DNA of 64,000 nt from Enterobacter bugandensis (GCF_900324475.1 NZ_LT992502.1:2542001-2606000); one strand, 5' to 3'. Numbered from the stretch's first letter, positions 1 through 8,298 are shown. Numbers and translations are program-made. The notes: generated by a model not told the origin, from the letters alone.

Positions 1-517
1 GAACATCGAGCGCAGCTTTATAGAGTTGCTGAAACTCGAGTTCGTCCATGTTGGCGAATGAGATGCTACGAGGATGCTTTTTGAGTGTTCCGTCTGGCAG
101 CTGAATGGCATCAAAGTGCCCTGCCTCAACGATCACCCATGAGCGGTAAGCATCGAAGGATTTGCACAGGCTAATGCCATTCGTGACGCGCCGGTAAGCA
201 ACCTGCTCAAGATACTGCTCAGCAGCATCGATCAGCGCGCCCTCATTCCCGCCATAAGAAGCCAGGAATTTTGCGTAGCCGGTGATCAGCTTCCGCTCGT
301 TGCTCGAGATAGCCCCGCCGGTTGGCTCCCAGTATTCAAAACCGAGATTAAGAAGCGCGAAAAAGCGCCGGTGAAATGCCGGGTTTCGTACCCGCCTGAA
401 CTCGGCAACAAGAACATCGCCGAGCCGGGTTTTGGATTGCAGAATATTGCTGGTCTCGGGCGTAGCCGGGATCAGTATTCCTGAGTGGTGTTTTATAAGT
501 TGTAATTCTAGCGCCAT
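1..517 (-). CDS. DUF1367-type phage protein, C-terminus outside window
   Basis: The reading frame stays open from an ATG at 517 to the window edge, giving about 172 residues that begin MALELQLIKHHSG. The start has a GGAGAGA ribosome site. The N-terminus and the phrase NPAFHRRFFALLNLGFEYW resemble the DUF1367 family of lambdoid phages, usually near 190-200 residues, so little is missing. Its biochemical role is unknown to me. It lies in the leftward early operon downstream of the dinI-like gene, where lambdoid phages carry nin-region genes. The family call is from memory of the motif, not from a search. Confidence 0.75.
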   Translation of the reverse strand, partial: MALELQLIKHHSGILIPATPETSNILQSKTRLGDVLVAEFRRVRNPAFHRRFFALLNLGFEYWEPTGGAISSNERKLITGYAKFLASYGGNEGALIDAAEQYLEQVAYRRVTNGISLCKSFDAYRSWVIVEAGHFDAIQLPDGTLKKHPRSISFANMDELEFQQLYKAALDV

Positions 518-556
518 GGTTCTCTCCGTGGCGCATCAGGTATAGGGTGTTCAGGC

Positions 557-799
557 CTATGAAAGAATAATATCAGACGGTGGTGTTACTCGGTACCCCA
601 GTCGTTTTGCAAATTGCATAAACCCGTTTAAAGTGAAGATCTCTTCCTCTTCGAGTAACGGTCGTAATGAAACTATTCCATTTACTCGATAAACCAGATA
701 TCTCCCTTCCGCCGGGAAGCTATAGATAACTGCTTTATCGGCCCTTCTGACCACGTCGTACCATTGATCATCTGCATTAAAGGCATCTGCACTACACAC
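557..799 (-). CDS. small phage protein, 80 aa, unknown function
   Basis: The frame opens with GTG at 799 behind a GGGGGAAATA ribosome site and has no internal ATG. The product is soluble, with an acidic stretch (LLEEEEIF) in the middle and no membrane segment or signal peptide. I do not recognise the family. It sits between the DUF1367 gene and the dinI-like gene, on the same strand, and is probably in the same early transcript. The gap to the next gene is about 100 bases without another plausible frame. Confidence 0.55.
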   Translation of the reverse strand: MCSADAFNADDQWYDVVRRADKAVIYSFPAEGRYLVYRVNGIVSLRPLLEEEEIFTLNGFMQFAKRLGYRVTPPSDIILS

Positions 800-905
800 T
801 ATTTCCCCCAGAGCGACTTATTGACGCGGTAAACAGTAATCGGGAACAGCCAGGGGAACGCAAACAGCGATACTCTTTGAAACTGCTCCAGTGAAATTCA
901 CGCGA

Positions 906-1130
906 TTAATAAAACCACTCGTCCGCGCTTTCCCAGGTCTCCTGTACGATATGTTCGACCTCTTTCTTGTCGTCCCCGAAAACAGTCAAACCATCATTAC
1001 TGGCACGCTTAATCGTAAGCTGGCATTCATCGAACTGCTTGCTGAGTCTTTTGAGCAGTTCTGACTCGAGTGCAGGTATAGCTCCATCAGGAAGTTTCTT
1101 CATGCGATCAATGGCTAACTCGATTTTCAT
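906..1130 (-). CDS. DinI-like family protein
   Basis: The 74-residue product starts MKIELAIDRMKKLPDG and ends ETWESADEWFY, the typical pattern of phage DinI-like proteins, which modulate RecA filaments in the SOS response. I chose the ATG at 1130 rather than a start seven codons upstream because GGAGGGAAAA precedes it and the family begins with MKIE. A perfect LexA-type box lies 22 bases upstream (1152-1167), so expression should be SOS-induced. In this position it could adjust RecA activity during prophage induction. The family call is firm; the effect on RecA here is inferred. Confidence 0.88.
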   Translation of the reverse strand: MKIELAIDRMKKLPDGAIPALESELLKRLSKQFDECQLTIKRASNDGLTVFGDDKKEVEHIVQETWESADEWFY

Positions 1131-1151
1131 TTTTCCCTCCGCAATGAACAC

Positions 1152-1167
1152 CTGTATGCATATACAG
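1152..1167 (-). promoter_or_regulatory. LexA (SOS) box
   Basis: The sequence CTGTATGCATATACAG fits the LexA consensus CTGT-N8-ACAG with an alternating AT core. It sits just upstream of the dinI-like start, where repression by LexA would be expected. Confidence 0.9.
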
Positions 1168-1496
1168 TATATTTATAAACGTATCTTACGGATTTTGCAA
1201 CGATTAAAGAGTGTTAGAAGGATGAAGCGCTTCCAAGCTTGCAGGTATCGGTTTTAAGAACGATTTGGGACAGATCTCAGATTTGGTGGTCTACACAATA
1301 GTTATGTTGAATAGATTTCAGAGGAGTTTAGTGCAGTTTCACTACTAAATTGTGGTTTCGATATGAGATTTATAAAATGAAAATTCGTAAAGGCTATTAT
1401 TGAGCTTGCTGTTACTAAGCAACAAATTTGTCAGCAAGCTCTAAAACGACATGAAACATTACCAGTGCGTAATGTAATCCAACCGGTTATCGAAAT
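1168..1496. other. 329 bp without a gene; one long inverted repeat
   Basis: AT-rich spacer between the dinI-like promoter and the convergent end of the VOC gene. No coding frame with a ribosome site is seen. The only structure is the 10-bp perfect inverted repeat at 1403-1442. It marks the right-hand junction between phage early genes and the cargo block. Confidence 0.6.
1403..1442. repeat. 10-bp perfect inverted repeat (hairpin)
   Basis: GAGCTTGCTG at 1403-1412 pairs with CAGCAAGCTC at 1433-1442 across a 20-base loop. It lies about 55 bases past the stop of the VOC gene. No U-run follows on either strand, so it is a weak terminator candidate; it could also be a remnant of a mobile-element end. 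Confidence 0.5.
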
Positions 1497-1946
1497 TTAC
1501 TGAGATGCAGGCACTTTATCATCCTGACGGAAAGCCTCGATCCCGACTTTCTGACCATAAGAAAGTTCAAGTGTGTTACCATCAGGATCAGCGAAGAAGA
1601 CATAATAACCTACCGGTTCGCCTGCCTGAACCGGTTCTTTTCGCAAGATGCCTTCCATTCTGGCCATCGCTACCTTATTGTCGATTTCTTCAATGCTTGA
1701 ACAAGCTACTCCCAAGTGACCGAAATTACCTAGAGGGGTGTCAGTAACAGCATCAACCTGAACAAGGACAAGTGCAAAAGGGCGAGTTCGGTCACTTAAC
1801 CACGCGACTTTACGTGCCTCCGGAAGGTCAGGCTCTCGCCTGTGTACGACTTCCATGCCAGCATAACGGCTGTAGAAATCAATACTTTTTTCCAAATTTC
1901 TAACAACAAACGCAACGTGCGTAAAACCTACATCAATATCTTTCAT
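1497..1946 (-). CDS. VOC-family (glyoxalase/dioxygenase-like) protein
   Basis: A 149-residue vicinal oxygen chelate protein. The N-terminal half begins GFTHVAFVVRNLEKSIDFYSR (His near residue 10), the second module has FGHLGVAC, and FADPDGNTLEL carries the usual metal-binding Glu. Such proteins detoxify methylglyoxal, aromatic compounds or antibiotics; the substrate cannot be read from sequence. The ATG at 1946 has an AGGA site. Its promoter (1980-2010) has the 19-bp spacer and dyad of MerR-family control. First gene of the cargo block, next to phage dinI. Confidence 0.85.
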   Translation of the reverse strand: MKDIDVGFTHVAFVVRNLEKSIDFYSRYAGMEVVHRREPDLPEARKVAWLSDRTRPFALVLVQVDAVTDTPLGNFGHLGVACSSIEEIDNKVAMARMEGILRKEPVQAGEPVGYYVFFADPDGNTLELSYGQKVGIEAFRQDDKVPASQ

Positions 1947-1979
1947 TAGGCTAATCCTTTGACTATCTTCAGAGTCGCC

Positions 1980-2010
1980 ATCTTAAAAACTCAAGTTAAC
2001 TTGAGGTCAA
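1980..2010 (-). promoter_or_regulatory. MerR/SoxR-type promoter with 19-bp spacer
   Basis: On the minus strand a -35 TTGACC (2010-2005) and a -10 TAAGAT (1985-1980) are separated by 19 bp. The spacer is filled by the perfect palindrome CTCAAGTTAACTTGAG (1990-2005). Overlong spacers with this dyad are the hallmark of promoters twisted open by MerR-family activators, and the core resembles the soxS operator. It points at the VOC gene. No intact MerR-family gene lies in the cargo. Confidence 0.82.
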
Positions 2011-2560
2011 GAGCTTTTCAATCTATGCTTTTGCTGGATTTCTTGCACGTATTGTTCAATGCCGTTCAGGGTTGCGGCGTATGCTAACTCCAGCTAAATG
2101 AAGATTTAGACTGCTACGCAAAGAAAAAAGTACTCAGTTGAGATGCGGTAAACGGAGCAGGCTTAAATAGTTGGTCTCATTTTCGCTCACACATCCCCTT
2201 ACCCTCCTACCAGCTTTCATCCAATCATATTTGGCTTTTAAAGCTCAGCTGGTATCGAGCAGTCAGCGATACTTGCGCAGCAAACGTGCCGCGCAATTTG
2301 GTTTTCCAGTAAGTCACACAAGCGCCTCGTCATTACCCGAAGCGGCTTATCACGTGAAGGTAGTTTTTACAGTCATACAAAGGCTGGAATGTCAGCTTTG
2401 TGCCAAAAGCGGACGTAGCTAACAGTACTTAGTGTTGATCAACGGGAAGCTGGTCAACTCCATTACCAACTGATCGTTGTATCTAATATTGGGGCAGGTC
2501 GGGCCGGGCTGTGCAAGCGGCCTAACAAATTTCGTTGAGAACACTTATTCCTGTTGTTAG
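2011..2560. other. 550 bp without an intact gene; decayed sequence
   Basis: No intact gene with a ribosome site is seen. The minus strand is open for about 28 codons (roughly 2096-2010, ending KHRLKSS then stop) and may be the tail of a lost gene upstream of the VOC promoter. The stretch 2206-2310 is a decayed copy of the 3' end of the phage P gene. The rest (2311-2560) holds nothing I recognise. Confidence 0.6.
2206..2310 (-). pseudogene. decayed duplicate of the phage P-gene 3' end
   Basis: On the minus strand this stretch encodes, with a one-base shift, IPAEL followed by LKAKYDWMKAG. The intact P-like protein at 10586-11272 ends TPAERLKAKYERMKAEG. Base similarity is clear over the tail (TTCATCC, TATTTGGCTTT) and again at GATACT-GC-GC-AACG. 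It lies in the same orientation as the intact P gene, so the two copies flank most of the cargo as direct repeats. The 5' limit is approximate because similarity fades. Confidence 0.6.
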
Positions 2561-3346
2561 TTATTCTCCTACCGAAATTATTCTTCCAATTTCATTAACT
2601 ATCGCCTCCTTGCATTGCATGAGTTCTTTCCGATAAAAGGCTTCATGTTTATGGAAACGTGGCGCTGGAACTAATAATGAGATAGAAAAACGACCAAAAA
2701 GTGTGTCTAGCGCTACTGCTATCGTGCAGACGCCCTCAAGAGTTTCACCCAGATCTATAGCCAGCCCATTGGCACGAACATCGGCGATCAGCTCCAGAAG
2801 CTGTGGAAGAGTTTTAACTGTCATTCCGGTTAGATCTTCATAGGCATCGCCTACCAGTATGCGGACATCTTCATCCCTTTCCATAGCCAGTAACACACGA
2901 CCGCCGGAAGTACTGTAGAGCGGCAAATTAAGTCCAATACGAGGTACAACACGTAATTCACGTGATGCTACAACGTAATGGACGATTGCCAGCTGGGTAC
3001 CACTGGCACGTGCCAGGGTCACTGTTTCATTAATATTGGCCGAAAGCTGCTCCAGGAAGGGACGTACAAGATCCACTACATCGCTGTGCACACTGGAAAT
3101 AAGTTTGAGTAGTGCTGGTCCCAGACGCAGACCACCTGCACCGCTGCTACGCACAAGTTGAGCACTGTCTAAGGCCGCGACAATACGCTGCACCGTTGAA
3201 CGAGGGAGAGCAACCTCCTGCGCAATTTCCCCCAGACTCATGCCGCCTGGGTGTTTACCCAGCACATTCAAAATTGCAGCTGCACGGGCGATAACCTGAA
3301 TCCCGCCGGGTTTTTCATCCTCAAAGCTTGAAGCATTAACGGCCAT
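2561..3346 (-). CDS. IclR-family transcriptional regulator
   Basis: About 261 residues from the ATG at 3346 (MAVNASSFEDEK), chosen because TAAGGAGCTC lies just upstream; a longer frame to 3466 would run through the operator region. An N-terminal winged helix-turn-helix (AAAILNVLGKHPGGMSLGEIAQ, PRSTVQRIVAAL) is followed by an IclR effector domain (RIGLNLPLYSTSGGRVLLA). It is divergent from the MFS pump gene, with repeated ACATTGT/ACAATGT half-sites between them. It probably controls the pump and itself; the inducer is unknown. Confidence 0.88.
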   Translation of the reverse strand: MAVNASSFEDEKPGGIQVIARAAAILNVLGKHPGGMSLGEIAQEVALPRSTVQRIVAALDSAQLVRSSGAGGLRLGPALLKLISSVHSDVVDLVRPFLEQLSANINETVTLARASGTQLAIVHYVVASRELRVVPRIGLNLPLYSTSGGRVLLAMERDEDVRILVGDAYEDLTGMTVKTLPQLLELIADVRANGLAIDLGETLEGVCTIAVALDTLFGRFSISLLVPAPRFHKHEAFYRKELMQCKEAIVNEIGRIISVGE

Positions 3347-3406
3347 ATAGAGCTCCTTATCGTCCGGTGACGGACAGCCTGTTATCTCAGTTCTTGTCTT
3401 AATTAT

Positions 3407-3470
3407 CACATTGCAATGGACGCTACCACAATGTAAGATGCCACATTGTACCACAATACGGTACATTGTA
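3407..3470. promoter_or_regulatory. putative IclR operator cluster
   Basis: The iclR-MFS divergent region holds ACATTGCAATGG (3408-3419), ACAATGT (3428-3434), ACATTGT (3443-3449) and ACATTGT (3463-3469). The second and third form an inverted repeat with an 8-bp spacer. Such repeated dyads between a regulator and its divergent target suggest operators. The assignment to this IclR protein rests on position. Confidence 0.6.
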
Positions 3471-3495
3471 TCGATTTAATGCACGAGAACTTTGT

Positions 3496-5088
3496 ATGAA
3501 TGCACAGCGTTCTACCCAACCCTTGCCCCCCTTTACCTGGCGCCTTGCAATGGGGTTTGTGGGTGTACTGATTGCAGCCTTGACCTCCGGACTTAATGGT
3601 CGGGTTATAGATATAGCGCTTGCAGATGTGCGTGCCGGAATTGGCGTGACTTATGATCAAGCCAGCTGGTTCACATCTGCCTACCAGGCCGCGGAAGTAG
3701 TGGCGATGATGATCGCACCATGGTTTGCTGTGACTTTTTCGCTGCGTAAATTCGCGCTTGCTTGCGCTGGCGGTTTTATGGTTTGCGGCATACTTTTACC
3801 CTTACTGCCGAATGCGCCGTTGTTTATTCTCTTGCGAACGATACAGGGCCTGTTTAGCGGCGCACTTCCTCCCTTACTCATGACTGTGGCGCTACGTTTT
3901 CTGCCACCATCTATAAAACTTTATGGACTTGGAGCTTATGCTCTGACTGCGACTTTAGGTCCAAATGTGGCACCTTCACTGGCGGCATTCTGGACAGATG
4001 AAGTGAGCTGGATGTTCATGTTCTGGCAAGCGGTCCCCGCCATTTTGATTTCGATGATATTTATTGGCTGGGGTTTGCCGCAGGACCCGATTTATCTCGA
4101 CCGATTTAAACAGATCGACCTGTTCGGTATGCTTACCGGCTGTTCTGGTATGGCGTTTTTAATAATCGCCATCACTCAGGGTGGACGTCTGGACTGGTTT
4201 GAATCGCCGTTATTTAATTGTCTGTTATCCAGCGCCATCGTGTGCCTGGCGATTTTTCTGATTAATGAATGGTTTCATCCCCTCCCTTTGTTCAAATTAC
4301 AGATGCTGGAGAGAAGTAACTTTTCATATGGCCTGATGGCGCTCGCTGTAGTGTTGGTACTGGCGCTGGCTGGCTCGGCTTTGCCGTCCAATTTCTTTGG
4401 CAAAGTAGAGGGCTTTCGAACAGCGCAATTTGCGCCGCTGGCTTTGACCATTGGGCTCCCGCAGTTAATTATCACTCCACTTGTTGCCGCACTGCTTAGT
4501 CTGCGCTGGGTTGATTGTCGCTGGCTGATAGCTTTCGGAATTGCTCTGATGATTTTCGCCAGCCTGATGGGTATGCAGATAACCAGCGACTGGGCACGCC
4601 AGAATTTCTGGGCCATACAGGTTCTGCTGGCGATTGGATTACCGTCAATTATTTTACCGTTGCTTATGAGCGCAACCAGCGTTGTGGCTCCCCCGGAAGG
4701 ACATTATGCCTCTGCTATGTTCAATACCGTACGGGGTTTTTCAAGCATCGCTGCTGGCGTATTAGTGGAATGGTTTATAAATCACAGAGAACAATTTCAT
4801 TCTAATGTTCTGGTCAATAACGTAGCCAACCGCCCATGGTTGATATCGACACCGGTCAGTGAGCAGGCCAGCAGCAGCATCCCTTTATTACACGACGGCA
4901 GCATCAGCAACACCGAGAACATCGCGGGATTTATCACCTTATTAAAACATCAGGCAATTGTTCTGAGTCTGGGCGACAGCTATCTGCTGATGACTGGCTT
5001 TGCCGTCCTGCTGTTATTACTCACTGTCTGGTTGCCAAAACGTGTCTGGCCGCCCCAGACACGTTTTCAACCTGCCATGACTAAATAG
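3496..5088 (+). CDS. MFS multidrug efflux transporter, DHA2/EmrB type
   Basis: About 530 residues with roughly fourteen hydrophobic segments, the layout of DHA2 drug:proton antiporters such as EmrB. The N-terminal region reads GRVIDIALADVRAGIGVTYD, followed by ASWFTSAYQAAEVVAM, typical of EmrB-like pumps, and LLRTIQGLFSGALPPLLM fits motif C-like helices. The ATG at 3496 was preferred over a TTG ten codons upstream. A membrane-fusion gene follows after ten bases, so the two should form an inner-membrane/periplasmic export unit using an outer membrane channel such as TolC. Substrate unknown. Confidence 0.88.
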   Translation: MNAQRSTQPLPPFTWRLAMGFVGVLIAALTSGLNGRVIDIALADVRAGIGVTYDQASWFTSAYQAAEVVAMMIAPWFAVTFSLRKFALACAGGFMVCGILLPLLPNAPLFILLRTIQGLFSGALPPLLMTVALRFLPPSIKLYGLGAYALTATLGPNVAPSLAAFWTDEVSWMFMFWQAVPAILISMIFIGWGLPQDPIYLDRFKQIDLFGMLTGCSGMAFLIIAITQGGRLDWFESPLFNCLLSSAIVCLAIFLINEWFHPLPLFKLQMLERSNFSYGLMALAVVLVLALAGSALPSNFFGKVEGFRTAQFAPLALTIGLPQLIITPLVAALLSLRWVDCRWLIAFGIALMIFASLMGMQITSDWARQNFWAIQVLLAIGLPSIILPLLMSATSVVAPPEGHYASAMFNTVRGFSSIAAGVLVEWFINHREQFHSNVLVNNVANRPWLISTPVSEQASSSIPLLHDGSISNTENIAGFITLLKHQAIVLSLGDSYLLMTGFAVLLLLLTVWLPKRVWPPQTRFQPAMTK

Positions 5089-5098
5089 AGGTGGTTAA

Positions 5099-6127
5099 AT
5101 GAAATTTTCTGTATCCAGAAGGACGATTCTGCTCAGCGCATTATTAATTCTGATGATGACGATGATATTTTTCGTCTGGTCGACAATGCTGAATAATGAT
5201 ACACGTACCAATGATGCCTATGTGAATGCGGATTACACACTGGTAGCACCAAAAGTATCGGGTTATATCAAAAATATCTATGTCGCGGATAACCAACGGG
5301 TTAAAGCAGGGCAAACACTGGCCACGCTGGATGACCGAGACTACACAATAGCGCTTGAAATGGCGCAAGCTAATTTGCAGCTTAGTCAAGCAAAACACCT
5401 GAGCAGCCTTGCACAACTGGAGCAGCAACAATCCATTATTGCTCAGACTAAAGCGACCCTTTTAGCCAGTCAGGCATCGGCGCAGTACGCCAGTCAGAAC
5501 GCTGAACGTTTTAACAAACTTTATCAAAGAGGTACCGTCGCTGCGGACGATCAACAAAAAGCCCATTCAACGCAGCGTTCTGCATCCGCAGTCGTTCGTC
5601 AGAACGAAGCTGCTCTGACCTCAGCAGAAAAACAGGTAGGCGTGTTGAGGGCTGCATTACGTCAGGCGGAAGCCGATGTTGCAGTCGCGCAGGCAAAGGT
5701 CAGTCAGGCGAGGCTTAACCTTTCTTATACGCGTATTGTTGCACCAGTCGATGGGATGGTAGGCCAGCGTTCGGTGCGCCTCGGTGCCTACGTTAACGCA
5801 GGGACACGTCTGCTGGCCGTGGTTCCGCTACATCAAACTTACATCACTGCCAATTATCTTGAAACACAGCTGGCAAATGTTCAGCAGGGGCAGAAGGTCT
5901 TAATTAAAATTGATGCCATGCCTGGCAAAAAGTTTACTGGACATGTCGATAGTATCGCTCCTGCAACCGGCGCAACGTTTTCAGCCATCCAGCCAGACAA
6001 TGCAACGGGTAACTTTACTAAAGTCGTCCAGCGTTTACCGGTGAAAATAGTGCTGGATGGTAATCAACCCGATGCAAAATTATTGCGCGTCGGGATGTCA
6101 GCCGTTCCTGAAATTGAGATCCGCTAA
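5099..6127 (+). CDS. HlyD/EmrA-type membrane fusion protein
   Basis: 342 residues with one N-terminal membrane anchor (about residues 8-30), a first lipoyl half (VAPKVSGYIKNIYVADNQRV), a long Gln/Ala-rich coiled coil (about 95-200) and the second half (LSYTRIVAPVDGMVGQRSVR). This is the EmrA layout. It bridges the inner-membrane pump to an outer membrane channel. It starts ten bases after the MFS gene and is surely co-transcribed; a strong hairpin terminator follows at 6278. Confidence 0.9.
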   Translation: MKFSVSRRTILLSALLILMMTMIFFVWSTMLNNDTRTNDAYVNADYTLVAPKVSGYIKNIYVADNQRVKAGQTLATLDDRDYTIALEMAQANLQLSQAKHLSSLAQLEQQQSIIAQTKATLLASQASAQYASQNAERFNKLYQRGTVAADDQQKAHSTQRSASAVVRQNEAALTSAEKQVGVLRAALRQAEADVAVAQAKVSQARLNLSYTRIVAPVDGMVGQRSVRLGAYVNAGTRLLAVVPLHQTYITANYLETQLANVQQGQKVLIKIDAMPGKKFTGHVDSIAPATGATFSAIQPDNATGNFTKVVQRLPVKIVLDGNQPDAKLLRVGMSAVPEIEIR

Positions 6128-6277
6128 TATTCCAGATACACTCAAAAAACCGCTCTATTTTTGAACGTCTGGCTTAGAAACGGTGTTCCCGTTAGCGATA
6201 CGTAATATCCTGTAGGAGATATATGGCACCGACACCAGACTAAATTCCTGTTAAAAAACACATGTAGTATCACGATC

Positions 6278-6326
6278 ATATTTAGTCGACCCTCATTTAC
6301 AGGGAGTGATCGACTAAATATTTTTA
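6278..6326. terminator. bidirectional terminator between convergent genes
   Basis: ATATTTAGTCGA (6278-6289) pairs with TCGACTAAATAT (6310-6321), followed by TTTTT on the plus strand and preceded by an AT-rich run on the other. It separates the fusion-protein gene from the convergent mocR-type gene. Confidence 0.75.
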
Positions 6327-6383
6327 TCAGGCAACGATACGGCTAAACAAGAGATTATTATTCACGCCTGGCTATCAAAAAAC

Positions 6384-7763
6384 TTAATGCTGCATAAGCG
6401 CCAGTGTTTTTTCCTTAACCCGCTCCAAAATTTTCTGCGCCTCTTCGGTTGAGCGAATATTAGTGTATCCAATGACTAACCCATAACGTTTTTGTGTCTG
6501 CGCATACCAGCTCGAGAGTGGCCGGACGTAAAGCTCGTGCTGTGTCCATAATGCAGCTAATGCGGTATCTACAATGCCACGTTGCAGAAAGGCAACAATA
6601 TGCATCCCGCCATCTGTAAGCTCAAATTCAAATAACCCTGGAAAGCTCGTTTCAATTGCTTCAAGCATCATGCGACGCCGCTGCTGATAGAGTAAGCGCA
6701 TCTTTTTTATATGCCGGTAGAAGTGCCCTTCGCTAAGGAATTGCGCAAGTATTTTTTGCGGCAGTAATGGTAGACCCGTTTCAAGGATTTCGCCCAGTTC
6801 ACTGAAACGGGCTACCGTCTCCTGTGGTATTACCATATAGCCGATACGCATAGCTGGCATTAGCGTTTTACTAAACGTACCGGTATAAATAACCCGGTCA
6901 TGCATATCGAGGCTTTTCAACGCCGGGATTACTTTTCGTGTGTAATGAAACTCTCCGTCGTAATCATCTTCGATTATCCAGCTACTGTTTTGCTGTGCCC
7001 AGGCCAGCAGCTGATGCTTACGCGGTAATGAAAGGCTAACTGCGAGCGGACTTTGATGAGTGGGTGTAACGATAGCGAAGCGTGCATCATTGTGATAGCG
7101 CTGAAGAAAATCAACATCCATGCCCTGCCGATCAACAGGTATATAGTGCAGATTGGATGCCATTCGCTTCAATAATTGCTGACCATAAAAGTAGCCAGGA
7201 TCTTCAAACAGCACTTTATCGTCAGGCTGTGCAAGTACCGACAGAATTAACCGTAAGTTGGCCCGATAGCCGCTGGTAACAAAGATTTGCTCTGGTCGGC
7301 AATTCATTCCTCTTGAAATATTGAGATAACTTGAAATGGCCTCACGTAGCGGCTGAAAGCCCATTACCGGGGGCATGAGCATTTCTTCTGGACGAAGACT
7401 TCGCGCAGCTTTTCCCGATATTAGTAACCATTTTTTATGGGGAAATTCATCCAGGGCAGGGATTCCGAGCCTCAGATCACCCTTCCTTTCAGTAATCTGT
7501 GTGTTAAGTGAACAAGACGATACAGCGTTGTCTGCGCTGACCGTTGAAGTTAGCCTGAGCTCCGGATTTATATAGGTCCCCTTTGCCCCCAGACTCACGA
7601 AATAGCCTTCTCCAATAAGAATTTCATACGCGGTTTCTACCGTTTTTCGCGCTACCTGCAACTCGCTTGCTAGCGAACGAATCGAGGGAACGCGCGCTCC
7701 CGGTTTCAGAAGACCGTCCTGAATCTGCTGACGATAGCGGGCATAAATCTCTTTGTACCCCAT
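6384..7763 (-). CDS. MocR-type GntR/aminotransferase-like regulator
   Basis: About 459 residues from the ATG at 7763, which has AAGGTG upstream; an earlier TTG is less likely. The N-terminus is a GntR helix-turn-helix (LKPGARVPSIRSLASELQVARKTV). The large C-terminal domain is a type I aminotransferase fold with PHQS-like TPTHQSPLAVSL, IIEDDYDGEFHY and the PLP-lysine motif YTGTFSKTLMPAMRIGY. These are the MocR/PdxR regulators, which sense amino-acid-like or vitamin B6 ligands. It is divergent from the acetyltransferase-oxidoreductase-AhpD operon and probably controls it through the repeats at 7803-7849. Confidence 0.9.
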   Translation of the reverse strand: MGYKEIYARYRQQIQDGLLKPGARVPSIRSLASELQVARKTVETAYEILIGEGYFVSLGAKGTYINPELRLTSTVSADNAVSSCSLNTQITERKGDLRLGIPALDEFPHKKWLLISGKAARSLRPEEMLMPPVMGFQPLREAISSYLNISRGMNCRPEQIFVTSGYRANLRLILSVLAQPDDKVLFEDPGYFYGQQLLKRMASNLHYIPVDRQGMDVDFLQRYHNDARFAIVTPTHQSPLAVSLSLPRKHQLLAWAQQNSSWIIEDDYDGEFHYTRKVIPALKSLDMHDRVIYTGTFSKTLMPAMRIGYMVIPQETVARFSELGEILETGLPLLPQKILAQFLSEGHFYRHIKKMRLLYQQRRRMMLEAIETSFPGLFEFELTDGGMHIVAFLQRGIVDTALAALWTQHELYVRPLSSWYAQTQKRYGLVIGYTNIRSTEEAQKILERVKEKTLALMQH

Positions 7764-7802
7764 TAAATGCACCTTTAGATGTCCTATCAATTAAGTGCAA
7801 TA

Positions 7803-7849
7803 ATGGCCCTTTTTAACCAGACATACAAGATTAAGATATGGCTATTAAC
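7803..7849. promoter_or_regulatory. direct repeats, possible MocR binding sites
   Basis: ATGGC...TTAAC occurs at 7803-7817 and again at 7838-7849, in the same orientation and 35 bp apart, in the divergent promoter region. MocR-family regulators such as PdxR are known to use direct repeats. The assignment is inference from position and spacing. Confidence 0.4.
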
Positions 7850-7872
7850 TAAGCCACTCAATATGAGGCGTC

Positions 7873-8298
7873 ATGAAGATTGAACATTACGACACCGCTA
7901 CTGACCTTGCCCGTTGCTTTGCGCTGATGCGGGAACTACGCAGCAAACTGACGAATGAGAAACAATTTATCGCCCAGGTACAGCGCCAGCAGGCGCAAGG
8001 CTATCGGCTTGCAGGACTGGAGCAGGATGGCAAACCAATAGCGCTGGCCGGTTATCGACTGCTCGAAAATTTTATTCACGGGCAATTCTGTTACGTCGAC
8101 GATCTGGTAACAGTGAGCGAGGCTCGCGGTCAGGGGATGGGTGCAACGCTGTTGAATCACTTAGCGGTAATCGCACGTGAATACGGTTGTGGTCAGATGG
8201 TCCTTGATACCGCCATTAGTAATTCAGGAGCCCAGACATTTTATCAGCGTGTCGGATACACCGCCCTCGGCCTGCACTTTTATCGCGATCTCACCTGA
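7873..8298 (+). CDS. GNAT-family N-acetyltransferase
   Basis: 141 residues with the acetyl-CoA signature: VDDLVTVSEARGQGMGATLLNHL contains the R-G-x-G-x-G/A loop, and AQTFYQRVGYTALGLHFYRDL is the usual C-terminal strand. It would move an acetyl group to an unknown amine. It leads a three-gene operon (gap of 8 bases to the flavin oxidoreductase) divergent from the mocR-type regulator. Neighbours suggest a role in detoxifying small reactive molecules. Confidence 0.85.
   Translation: MKIEHYDTATDLARCFALMRELRSKLTNEKQFIAQVQRQQAQGYRLAGLEQDGKPIALAGYRLLENFIHGQFCYVDDLVTVSEARGQGMGATLLNHLAVIAREYGCGQMVLDTAISNSGAQTFYQRVGYTALGLHFYRDLT

Noticed and set aside
2171..2422. Open frame of 83 codons on the plus strand
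   Set aside because: No ribosome site or family; the DNA is better explained as a remnant of the P gene end on the other strand.
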